Assembly: GCA_028290245.1 (NCBI GenBank)
Contig: JAQGKG010000345.1
Coordinates: forward strand, 1 to 6,721
Length of the DNA: 6,721 nucleotides
Origin: Devosia sp.
GTDB taxonomy: Bacteria; Pseudomonadota; Alphaproteobacteria; Rhizobiales; Devosiaceae
Direction: 5' to 3'
Each line of letters starts with the position of its first letter. The first letter of the stretch is position 1. Below are positions 1-5,599 of this stretch, piece by piece. A program made the translations under genes and the position numbers. The notes under the pieces were generated by a model. It had not been told where the DNA came from and ran no database searches. It saw only the letters and a program-made list of their open reading frames with translations.

Positions 1-714
1 CATCAGCACGGCGAACATGTCGAGCGAGATGGCGCCCAGCACCACCTTGTTCGAGAAAATGTAGCGGAAGCCACCAAAAATCGTCTCGAGGCTCGTCGCC
101 TGACCGGCACTCTTCTGCGCAGGCTTCGGAATCAGCAGCACACAGCCCATGGCGATGAGCAGCAACACCGCGCCAGTGCCAAAAGCCATGGTTGGCGCCA
201 CGCCGTACAGCAGGCCACCCGCCGCCGGTCCCATAATCGAGGCAAATTGCCATGCGGAGGCGTTGACGGTTATGGCGTTGCTGAGCGCTTCCGGCGGCAC
301 CAGATTGGGCGCCAGCGACTGCGCCGCAGGGCCCCAGAACGCTCGCGCCGTGCCGAGCACGACGAGAATGCCAAAGATCGGCCAGACTTCATGCGCCCGT
401 GCATTGACGAAGGCCAAAAAACCCAAGGCGCAAAGCAGTTCCACCCCAAGGCAGATTGCCATGATGCCGCGACGGTTGAACCGGTCGGCGGCCAGGCCGG
501 TGATCAGCATCAGCAGCAGCGCCGGCAAAAACAGGCTGAGCCCGACGAGGCCCAGCAGGAACACATTGCCCGTGACATCGTAGATCTGCCAGGCGATGGA
601 CACCGACATGATCTGCACCGCGAAGCTGACCAGCAGGGTGGTTAGCCAGAAGAAGCGGAAACCGACATAGGTAAAGGCAAGGCGGGATTTGTCGGCGGGT
701 GCTGGCGTGCTCAT
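1..714 (-). CDS. MFS transporter, EntS-like (MFS_3), N-terminal part only
   Basis: Integral inner-membrane transporter of the major facilitator superfamily, closest by eye to the MFS_3/EntS group of putative drug or siderophore exporters. The substrate cannot be told. The first 238 codons are visible; the gene continues beyond the left edge, so about the last 40% (TM7 on) is missing. Hydrophobic segments lie at about residues 21-45, 52-76, 85-104, 112-130, 150-172 and 175-195, followed by a polar cytoplasmic loop (196-220) and the start of TM7. The loop after TM2 has GLAADRFNRR (73-82), the MFS motif A pattern G-x-x-x-D-R-x-x-R-R. The ATG at 714 is the only usable start, because a stop lies in frame at 772-774 and no other start codon intervenes. 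No clear Shine-Dalgarno precedes it. It lies 97 bases downstream of trmJ on the same strand. Family assignment is firm; subgroup and substrate are inference. Confidence 0.9.
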   Translation of the reverse strand, partial: MSTPAPADKSRLAFTYVGFRFFWLTTLLVSFAVQIMSVSIAWQIYDVTGNVFLLGLVGLSLFLPALLLMLITGLAADRFNRRGIMAICLGVELLCALGFLAFVNARAHEVWPIFGILVVLGTARAFWGPAAQSLAPNLVPPEALSNAITVNASAWQFASIMGPAAGGLLYGVAPTMAFGTGAVLLLIAMGCVLLIPKPAQKSAGQATSLETIFGGFRYIFSNKVVLGAISLDMFAVLM

Positions 715-811
715 AGGCTGGAAGTGCCATGCCGGAATGTCGCAGTCAAAGGCGGAATAGGCGAAATCGTCCTACCACGATGAATGTGAAGCCGGACGCG
801 TGACTGTGTTC

Positions 812-1618
812 CTACTCTTCCGTCTTCTCTGTCGGCTTGTGCCGGTTGGGATTGGGGCGTTGATGCTTGCGATCGATCGAGGAAATCACCCCACGCAGCG
901 TGCGGATTTCCTGGCTGGTGAACTTGCCGCGCTCTAGCATGGTGCGCAGATTGTTGATCACCGTTGGGCGCTTGTCCGGCGCGGTGAAAAAGCCCGAGCC
1001 ATCCAGTGTCGTTTCGAGGTGACCGAAAAGGCCGAGCAGTTCTTCGCGTGGCGCCACGTCGGCCATGGCATCGGCAAACGGCAGCTTAGCCCCAAGGTCG
1101 CTATGCCGGCGCCACTCGTAAGCCATTAGTAAAACAGCCTGGGCAATGTTCAAAGATGCAAAAGCTGGCTCGACCGGCAGCGTGACGATGCAATCAGCCA
1201 GTGCCACTTCCTCGTTGAGCAGGCCCCACTTCTCGCGCCCGAACAACAGGCCGACGCCTTTCCCCGAACCGATCTGCGCAGCCATCCGGATAGCAGCCTC
1301 ATCGGGCCCGATGACTTCCTTCTGCAAATCCCTAGAGCGCGCGGTGGTGGCCATTACCAGCGTCAGGTCAGCTATGGCTTCTTCCAGAGTATCAAAAACC
1401 CTAACGCGTTCGATGACGTGATCAGCACGGGATGCAGCGGCTACAGCGCGCTCATTTGGCCAGCCATCGCGAGGGCGAACCAGCCGCAGGTCCCACAGTC
1501 CGAAATTGGCCATTGCACGAGCGGCCGTGCCGATATTCTCGCCCAATTGCGGCTCGCAAAGGATGACCGCCGGCGTAGGGCGCAACTCAATCTTTATGGA
1601 AGTGTCGGTTCCGGCCAT
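812..1618 (-). CDS. trmJ: tRNA (cytidine/uridine-2'-O-)-methyltransferase TrmJ
   Basis: SPOUT-class (SpoU/TrmH) RNA methyltransferase. TrmJ enzymes use S-adenosylmethionine to methylate the ribose 2'-OH of nucleotide 32 in the tRNA anticodon loop. Numbered from the start chosen here (268 residues), motif 1 is NIGTAARAMANFG (28-40), with the conserved Asn and Arg. Motif 2 is FGREKWGLLNEE (126-137), part of the knotted SAM site. Motif 3 is SLNIAQAV (155-162). The C-terminal extension has the TrmJ-type pattern NLRTMLERGKFTSQEIRTLR before a basic tail. Length and layout fit the family. Two starts are close together: ATG 1627 and ATG 1618. I prefer 1618 because AGGA (plus-strand 1627-1630) lies 8 bases upstream of it, whereas it directly abuts 1627. 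The 1627 start would add three residues. The position-32 specificity is taken from the family. Confidence 0.92.
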   Translation of the reverse strand: MAGTDTSIKIELRPTPAVILCEPQLGENIGTAARAMANFGLWDLRLVRPRDGWPNERAVAAASRADHVIERVRVFDTLEEAIADLTLVMATTARSRDLQKEVIGPDEAAIRMAAQIGSGKGVGLLFGREKWGLLNEEVALADCIVTLPVEPAFASLNIAQAVLLMAYEWRRHSDLGAKLPFADAMADVAPREELLGLFGHLETTLDGSGFFTAPDKRPTVINNLRTMLERGKFTSQEIRTLRGVISSIDRKHQRPNPNRHKPTEKTEE

Positions 1619-1620
1619 GG

Positions 1621-1644
1621 GCGCCATCCTGAAAGTTCAGGCGC
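1621..1644 (-). other. potential RNA hairpin over the trmJ ribosome binding site
   Basis: Two overlapping pairings are visible. CCTGA/TCAGG (1628-1632 with 1637-1641) gives a 5-bp stem with a 4-base loop. GCGCC/GGCGC (1621-1625 with 1640-1644) encloses it. The two pairings share bases 1640-1641 and so compete. Both involve or enclose the AGGA and ATG 1627. This is seen in sequence only; a role in translation control is inference. Confidence 0.3.
1627..1630 (-). promoter_or_regulatory. Shine-Dalgarno AGGA deciding the trmJ start
   Basis: Read on the minus strand, AGGA stands 8 bases before ATG 1618 and overlaps the alternative ATG 1627. That favours the downstream start. The site also lies next to or within a predicted hairpin (1621-1644) that could mask it. 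Confidence 0.5.
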
Positions 1645-1673
1645 TCATAGCCGGTTTTTGCGCATCAGGGCAA

Positions 1674-2270
1674 TCAGGCGACGCGGTGACGCACTGGCAG
1701 GTCCTTGACCTTGGTCGAACGCTGCCACTCACGATCGAGGATTGCGAAGTGCAGTTCTTCGTCCCACTCGCCCTGGAACAACGCATGTTCGCGGTAATGT
1801 GCCTCGAGGCGCATTCCCATCTGCTGCATCAGCTTGATGGAGTGATGATTACGGCCATCACAACGTGCGAAAACACGGTGAATATGGAAATGATCGAATG
1901 CCAGATCGTACACAGCGCTTAGCGCTTCGCGGGTGAAACCCTGGCCGGCATGGGCTGGGTTCACGCAAAAACGCACCTCGCCTTGCCCGGCCGTAGCATC
2001 GGACCAGTTAAGCGACACATGGCCGAGCAGCGCTTGATCGCCCTTGCGGATCATCGCTAGCGTCAGGGTGTCCCCGGGGCGCTGCAGGCTCACATGGCCG
2101 CGCATCAGGTTGAGCGCGCCGGCCACTTCGGAGGTGTCGCGAGTCTTGGTGAAAACATATCGCTGCACGGATGGGAGGGCATGATAGGCAGCCAGCCCGT
2201 CGATGTCGCTGCGCTCAAAAGTACGAAGGATCAGTCGATCAGTCTGGATTGGCAAAGAAAGTGAAAACAT
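1674..2270 (-). CDS. GNAT-family N-acetyltransferase, RimJ/RimL-like
   Basis: Cytosolic acetyl-CoA-dependent N-acetyltransferase of the GNAT fold (Acetyltransf_3 type, as in RimJ/RimL), 198 residues, normal for the family. The N-terminal TDRLILRTFERSD (10-22) is the usual opening strand and first helix. The acetyl-CoA loop is HAGQGFTREA (107-116), matching the motif A pattern Q/R-x-x-G-x-G/A. The C-terminal half has N-x-x-S-x-x-L-M-x-x-M-G-M (141-153), where the Asn and the MGM turn are typical, then EAHYREHALFQGEWDEE. The acceptor is unknown; ribosomal protein N-termini, other proteins and small molecules are all possible. ATG 2270 is preceded by GGGAG (plus-strand 2280-2284) at 9 bases. It is a paralogue of the next gene upstream (2382-2963), with a very similar C-terminal third, and lies 55 bases before trmJ. 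Confidence 0.9.
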   Translation of the reverse strand: MFSLSLPIQTDRLILRTFERSDIDGLAAYHALPSVQRYVFTKTRDTSEVAGALNLMRGHVSLQRPGDTLTLAMIRKGDQALLGHVSLNWSDATAGQGEVRFCVNPAHAGQGFTREALSAVYDLAFDHFHIHRVFARCDGRNHHSIKLMQQMGMRLEAHYREHALFQGEWDEELHFAILDREWQRSTKVKDLPVRHRVA

Positions 2271-2341
2271 GAAATGGTGCTCCCGCCCGCGTAACGACCC
2301 AAACCCACAACGTCGGTGAAATCCGGGAAGTTCCTGCAGCA

Positions 2342-2362
2342 GCTAGAAAAATTCTTCCTAGC
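2342..2362. repeat. imperfect inverted repeat between the two GNAT genes
   Basis: The 21-base segment has GCTAG arms at both ends and an AT-rich centre. All positions pair across the axis except two that would be G:U in minus-strand RNA. It begins about 20 bases after the TAA of the upstream GNAT gene (2382-2384). It could act as an RNA hairpin or a weak transcription stop, but the T-run is inside the repeat rather than after it, so it is not a standard intrinsic terminator. Confidence 0.3.
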
Positions 2363-2381
2363 GCAGGGCGGCGATTGTACA

Positions 2382-2963
2382 TTAGGTGGCCGCTTGCTCG
2401 GCACGCTGAGCCTGCCACTCCTGCTGCAGGATGGCGTAGATGAACTCCTCATCCCACTGGCTTTTGAACAACGCATGCTCGCGAAAATGCGCTTCACGGC
2501 GCATTCCAAGGCGCTCCATCAGCCGCCAGGAACGCTCGTTGCGCACATCGCAGCGCGCCGCGACGCGGTGGATACCGCCGGGACCGAAGGCCAGGTCCAG
2601 CACTGCATTGGCGGCTTCAGTCGCATAGCCATGCCCGTGATAATTGGGATCGAAAATCCAGCCGACCTCGCCTTGCCGCGCCTCGACGCTGCGCCAGATC
2701 AGCGACACTTCGCCGATCAACGCACCGTTGCCATCGAGTTCGACGCCGAGGATGATCTTGTCGCCTTCGGCCTCGAGCGCCACCTGCCCGATGCGCTGCT
2801 GCACTGCGAGCGCGCATTCCTCCCGGCTTAGCGCCGTGTCGAACAGATAACGCGTCACGTCCTCGCGCCGCCGATAGGCATAAACGGCATCGACATCACC
2901 CCGGGTAAACGGGCGAAGGGTCAGCCTTTGCGTGCGTAGCGGGTAAGTCGGATAGAGTGACAT
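2382..2963 (-). CDS. GNAT-family N-acetyltransferase, RimJ/RimL-like, paralogue of 1674-2270
   Basis: Second GNAT-fold acetyltransferase, 193 residues from ATG 2963. It opens with LRTQRLTLRPFTRGDVD (9-25), the standard RimJ/RimL start. Motif A is YHGHGYATEA (108-117), which should bind the acetyl-CoA pyrophosphate. Later come RNERSWRLMERLGMRRE (141-157) and AHFREHALFKSQWDEEFIYAIL, nearly the same as in the neighbouring GNAT. The acceptor is unknown. The frame stays open upstream to 3143, but the family alignment begins at the chosen Met, and the extension would run into the divergent gene. GGGGGAGG precedes the ATG by only one base, closer than is usual, so the start is likely but not certain. 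It is probably the first gene of the minus-strand series that includes the second GNAT, trmJ and the MFS gene. Confidence 0.88.
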   Translation of the reverse strand: MSLYPTYPLRTQRLTLRPFTRGDVDAVYAYRRREDVTRYLFDTALSREECALAVQQRIGQVALEAEGDKIILGVELDGNGALIGEVSLIWRSVEARQGEVGWIFDPNYHGHGYATEAANAVLDLAFGPGGIHRVAARCDVRNERSWRLMERLGMRREAHFREHALFKSQWDEEFIYAILQQEWQAQRAEQAAT

Positions 2964-3008
2964 GCCTCCCCCAGTTGGCGGCGCACTCTCGCCACTCGGC
3001 CGGACAAA

Positions 3009-3035
3009 GGCAAGACCAGCCTTGCCGATGGCAAG
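3009..3035. repeat. three alternating GGCAAG / CTTGCC arms in the divergent spacer
   Basis: GGCAAG (3009-3014), CTTGCC (3021-3026) and GGCAAG (3030-3035) form two overlapping perfect inverted repeats with 6- and 3-base spacers. The middle arm can pair with either flank. They lie between the divergent GNAT and GFA genes, where an operator or leader structure would be expected. No protein that would bind them can be named, and no confident -35/-10 pair is visible on either strand here. Confidence 0.4.
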
Positions 3036-3057
3036 ATCGCGTGCCAGCCTGATCGCC

Positions 3058-3498
3058 ATGTCCAGTCCACAACACCCAGTGATCGACCTCACCCCCCACT
3101 GCGATTGCGGCGCCATCACGCTGACCGCCAAAGGGCGCGTCATCTCGATGTTTCAATGTGCCTGCGAAAATTGCCAGCGCGTCTCGGGCAGCGGCCATTC
3201 CAGCGTCGTGCTGCTCCAGACCGAAGCCGTCAGCGTCACAGGCGCGATGAAATCGCATGCAAGACCAGCCGATTCCGGCGCCACCTTCACGCGGCACTTT
3301 TGCCCGGAATGCGGCACCACCATCTATGCCGAGAGCTCGCGCGCCCCGGCGTTCCGGATACTCCCGGTCGGATTATTCTCGGGCCAAAACGGCTGGTTCG
3401 TTCCAAACCAGTTGATCTTCAACCGCAGCCACCGCGCCTGGGACCTGATAGCTGACCACCTGCCCCGCCATGAACGCTACCGGGACGCGCCGCCATGA
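3058..3498 (+). CDS. GFA-family (glutathione-dependent formaldehyde-activating-like) zinc protein
   Basis: Small cytosolic zinc-binding protein of the GFA/CENP-V fold, 146 residues. The family is named after glutathione-dependent formaldehyde-activating enzyme, but most members have no proven reaction, so only the fold is claimed. The metal ligands are intact: HCDCGA (Cys15, Cys17), CACENCQ (Cys34, Cys36, Cys39) and FCPECGTTIY (Cys82, Cys85). The segment PADSGATFTRHFCPECG is the diagnostic block before the last Cys pair. The frame is open from an ATG at 2962, and another ATG lies at 3028. I chose ATG 3058 because the family fold begins only about ten residues before the first Cys and the earlier sequence looks unrelated. 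None of these starts has a clear Shine-Dalgarno. The TGA overlaps the ATG of the next gene (ATGA), so the two are probably translated together. Confidence 0.88.
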   Translation: MSSPQHPVIDLTPHCDCGAITLTAKGRVISMFQCACENCQRVSGSGHSSVVLLQTEAVSVTGAMKSHARPADSGATFTRHFCPECGTTIYAESSRAPAFRILPVGLFSGQNGWFVPNQLIFNRSHRAWDLIADHLPRHERYRDAPP

Positions 3499-3830
3499 GC
3501 CTGGCTTCGGAAGAATTATCGGACCGCATTCGCGACTTGTTGCCGCCAATGCTGCCCACCAGCGAGAAGAAGATGTTCGGTGGCCGCTGCTTCATGCTGG
3601 GCGGCAACATGCTGGTTTGCCCGATGAAAGACGGCAGCATGCTGGTGCGTGTCGGCAAGGAGGGCATGGATGAAAGCCTCGCCCTGCCCGGCGCCGCTCC
3701 GATGACCATGGGAGAGCGCACCATGGGCGGCTTCGTGCAGGTCAGCGGCGACGTGCTGGAAGACGACGACACCCTGCTCGACTGGATCGGCAGGGCACGA
3801 CGCTTCGTCGATACCCTGCCGCCAAAATAG
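3495..3830 (+). CDS. TfoX N-terminal domain protein (TfoX/Sxy family)
   Basis: A 111-residue single-domain protein matching the TfoX N-terminal domain. It shows KKMFGGRCFMLGGNML (25-40), where K-x-M-F-G-G is the family signature, then the strand DGSMLVRVGKE, a PM-containing turn (68-74), GGFVQVSG (78-85) and a C-terminal helix DTLLDWIGRARRF. The C-terminal TfoX domain of the competence regulators TfoX/Sxy is absent. Stand-alone TfoX_N proteins are common in alphaproteobacteria and have no established function, so a role in competence should not be assumed. It starts within the stop of the GFA gene (ATGA at 3495-3498), which implies translational coupling. Its TAG is 3 bases from the end of the convergent fabF. 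Confidence 0.88.
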   Translation: MSLASEELSDRIRDLLPPMLPTSEKKMFGGRCFMLGGNMLVCPMKDGSMLVRVGKEGMDESLALPGAAPMTMGERTMGGFVQVSGDVLEDDDTLLDWIGRARRFVDTLPPK

Positions 3831-3833
3831 TCG

Positions 3834-5120
3834 TCAGCTAGGCGCTTTGCCGAATACCAGCGCCGCGTTGACGCCGCCGAAGCCGAAGGAGTTCGACAGG
3901 GCATAGTCGATGGCCTTGGCCTTGGCTGTGTTTGGCACCAGATCAAACACATTGGCCTCTTCGACCGGTTCATCGAGGTTGATGGTCGGCGGCAGCATCT
4001 GTTCGCGCAGCGCCTTGATCGAAATGATTGCTTCGAGCGCGCCGGCAGCACCCAGCAGGTGGCCAGTAGCCGACTTGGTCGACGAAACCGCCAGATCCTT
4101 GCCACGGCCCGGGAACACCGCTGAAATGCCGGCGATCTCGGCCGTGTCACCGACTGCCGTAGACGTAGCGTGCGCGTTGACATAACCGACCTGGCTCTGG
4201 TCGATCCCAGCCATGCTCAGCGCATTGCGCATCGCAACCTGCGCACCGGCGCCGTCAGGCGAACCGGCCGTTAGGTGATAAGCATCGGCGGACGTGCCAT
4301 AGCCAGCCAGCACCGCCAGTGGCACTGCGCCGCGAGCGCGGGCATGGCTCAGCTTCTCGATAACCAGCACGGCAGCGCCCTCGGACAGCACGAAGCCGTC
4401 GTGGCCCTTGTCGAACGGGCGCGAAGCCTTGTGCGGCGCATCGGCATAGCTGGCGCTGAGGGCGCGCGAGGCGCCAAAGCCGCCAACTGAAATTGGGTCG
4501 ACGGAGCCTTCCGCCCCGCCAACCACCGCGACTTCCGCCTCGCCGGTCATAATCAGCCGCATGCCATCGCCGATAGCCTGGGCCGACGCCGCGCAAGCGG
4601 TAACCGGCGTACCGATCGGACCGCGGAAGCTATGCAGTATGGACAGCCAACCGGCCGCGAGATTTGCCAGAAACGATGGAATGGTGAACGGCGACAGCCG
4701 GCGCGGCCCCTTGGTTTGGATGATTTCAACGGCCCGCGCCATCACCGGCGATCCGCCGACGCCTGTACCAATAATGGTGGCAGTCGCCAGTTGATCGTGC
4801 AACTCAGTCGGGTGCCAACCAGCCTGGTCCAGCGCCTCGCTTGTCGCGCCGATGGCATACTGGATGAACAGGTCCATCTTCTTGATTTCCTTGCCGTCGA
4901 CAAAATCGGCAGGATCGAAGCCATTCGGATCGGCAGGCTTGACTGGCACGAGGCCGGCAATCTGGCTGACGAAATCGGACGTGTCGAAGCGGTCATTGTG
5001 GACGATGCCGCTGCGACCGGCGATCAGTCCCTGCCATAGAGTCTCGACGCCGACGCCCAGCGGGCTGACGGCACCCATGCCAGTGACAACGATGGGATCG
5101 GCAGGATCGGGCTTCAGCAT
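3834..5120 (-). CDS. fabF: beta-ketoacyl-ACP synthase II (FabF-like)
   Basis: Condensing enzyme of type II fatty acid synthesis: it joins malonyl-ACP to an acyl-enzyme, releasing CO2 and extending the chain by two carbons, in the cytosol. It has 428 residues, slightly longer than the usual 410-420. The N-terminal thiolase-fold half opens with PIVVTGMGAVSPLG (9-22). The nucleophile is Cys176 in TPVTACAASAQAIGDG. The two active-site histidines are His317 (VNAHATSTAVGD) and His354 (SSTKSATGHLLGAAG), with the conserved Lys349. The glycine-rich SFGFGGVNAALVF (411-423) closes the fold. The enzyme should therefore be active. AGGAG lies 5 bases before the ATG. It follows the MarR gene on the same strand after a 56-base gap. 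No fabG, fabZ or acpP is adjacent, so it is probably an additional KAS II rather than the main one. Residues after Cys176 recall, from memory, the rhizobial very-long-chain FabF2 type; that subgroup is inference. Confidence 0.93.
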   Translation of the reverse strand: MLKPDPADPIVVTGMGAVSPLGVGVETLWQGLIAGRSGIVHNDRFDTSDFVSQIAGLVPVKPADPNGFDPADFVDGKEIKKMDLFIQYAIGATSEALDQAGWHPTELHDQLATATIIGTGVGGSPVMARAVEIIQTKGPRRLSPFTIPSFLANLAAGWLSILHSFRGPIGTPVTACAASAQAIGDGMRLIMTGEAEVAVVGGAEGSVDPISVGGFGASRALSASYADAPHKASRPFDKGHDGFVLSEGAAVLVIEKLSHARARGAVPLAVLAGYGTSADAYHLTAGSPDGAGAQVAMRNALSMAGIDQSQVGYVNAHATSTAVGDTAEIAGISAVFPGRGKDLAVSSTKSATGHLLGAAGALEAIISIKALREQMLPPTINLDEPVEEANVFDLVPNTAKAKAIDYALSNSFGFGGVNAALVFGKAPS

Positions 5121-5125
5121 GTCTT

Positions 5126-5130
5126 CTCCT
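5126..5130 (-). promoter_or_regulatory. strong Shine-Dalgarno of fabF
   Basis: AGGAG on the minus strand, 5 bases before the fabF ATG at 5120. It supports this start and contrasts with marR, which lacks one. Confidence 0.75.
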
Positions 5131-5176
5131 AAAATTCATATGCAGGAAATCGGGTAAACCGCGCGGCGGTCTATGT

Positions 5177-5593
5177 CTAGACGCGCGACAACTGCCGCAG
5201 GCCCGCAATCATGGTGTCAAAATTCGGATCCGCTAGCAGTGAGCGAAGCTCTGACTGCCCTTTTCGCCATTCCGGCAAGGCAGCATCAATGACTTTGTCG
5301 CCCGCCTCGGTGACCGCGCCAATGCGGCCATTACCACGGCTTGCAGGAGACGCAGTAACGAGGCCATTGCGTTCCAGCAGCGCAAGATTGCGCGACAGCG
5401 TCGTGCGCTCCATCGCAATTGCGTCGGCCATTTCGGTGACTGAACGGCCGGGGTGATTGCGTAGCGAGCCCAGAATAGAAAGCTGCGCCCCGGTAATCCC
5501 GAACGGCCGCAGCTTGCCATCGGCCCGGCGGGTAATCGCCCGCGCAGCCATCCTAGTATTGAGCAGCATGCAAATGTCGAAATCGTCGGTCAT
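5177..5593 (-). CDS. MarR-family winged helix-turn-helix regulator
   Basis: DNA-binding dimeric regulator of the MarR family, 138 residues from ATG 5593. Helix 1, with N-terminal Cys8 (DFDICMLLNTRMAARAITRR), should form the dimer interface with the C-terminal helices. LRPFGITGAQLSILGSL (28-44) is the typical second segment. The helix-turn-helix covers about 51-76, with recognition helix ERTTLSRNLALLERNGL (62-78). The wing is SRGNGRIGAVTEAG (85-98). The frame can be extended to a TTG at 5635, but that would place the -35 and the near-palindrome inside the gene, so ATG 5593 is preferred. No Shine-Dalgarno precedes it and the transcript is probably leaderless. Directly downstream is fabF, the likely co-transcribed target. 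The single Cys near the N-terminus could allow redox sensing as in OhrR-type members, but this is speculative. The ligand is unknown. Confidence 0.9.
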   Translation of the reverse strand: MTDDFDICMLLNTRMAARAITRRADGKLRPFGITGAQLSILGSLRNHPGRSVTEMADAIAMERTTLSRNLALLERNGLVTASPASRGNGRIGAVTEAGDKVIDAALPEWRKGQSELRSLLADPNFDTMIAGLRQLSRV

Positions 5594-5599
5594 CTCGCC

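Noticed and set aside
149..645. Plus-strand frames opposite the MFS gene.
   Set aside because: They are mirror frames of a clear membrane protein with intact hydrophobic segments and motif A; their own translations show no domain.
715..811. A promoter for the MFS gene starting from TTGACT on the minus strand.
   Set aside because: No acceptable -10 follows at 15-19 bases, so the match is probably chance.
1506..1922. A plus-strand frame spanning the trmJ/GNAT junction.
   Set aside because: It is antisense to two well-supported genes and has no recognisable domain or ribosome binding site.
2962..3057. A 32-residue N-terminal extension of the GFA protein from ATG 2962.
   Set aside because: The sequence is unrelated to the GFA fold and would overlap the start of the divergent GNAT gene; ATG 3058 gives the usual family length.
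2964..3143. An upstream extension of the first GNAT protein by 60 residues.
   Set aside because: The family alignment begins at the Met at 2963, and the extension overlaps the conserved first Cys block of the divergent GFA gene.
3419..4183. A 254-codon minus-strand frame across the end of fabF and antisense to the TfoX_N gene.
   Set aside because: Its translation is low-complexity Arg/Ser/Pro-rich, typical of a shifted frame in GC-rich DNA, and fabF and TfoX_N explain the region.
3834..5120. A possible inactive, KAS-like chain-length factor.
   Set aside because: Cys176, His317, His354 and Lys349 are all present in their motifs, so a normal condensing enzyme is expected.
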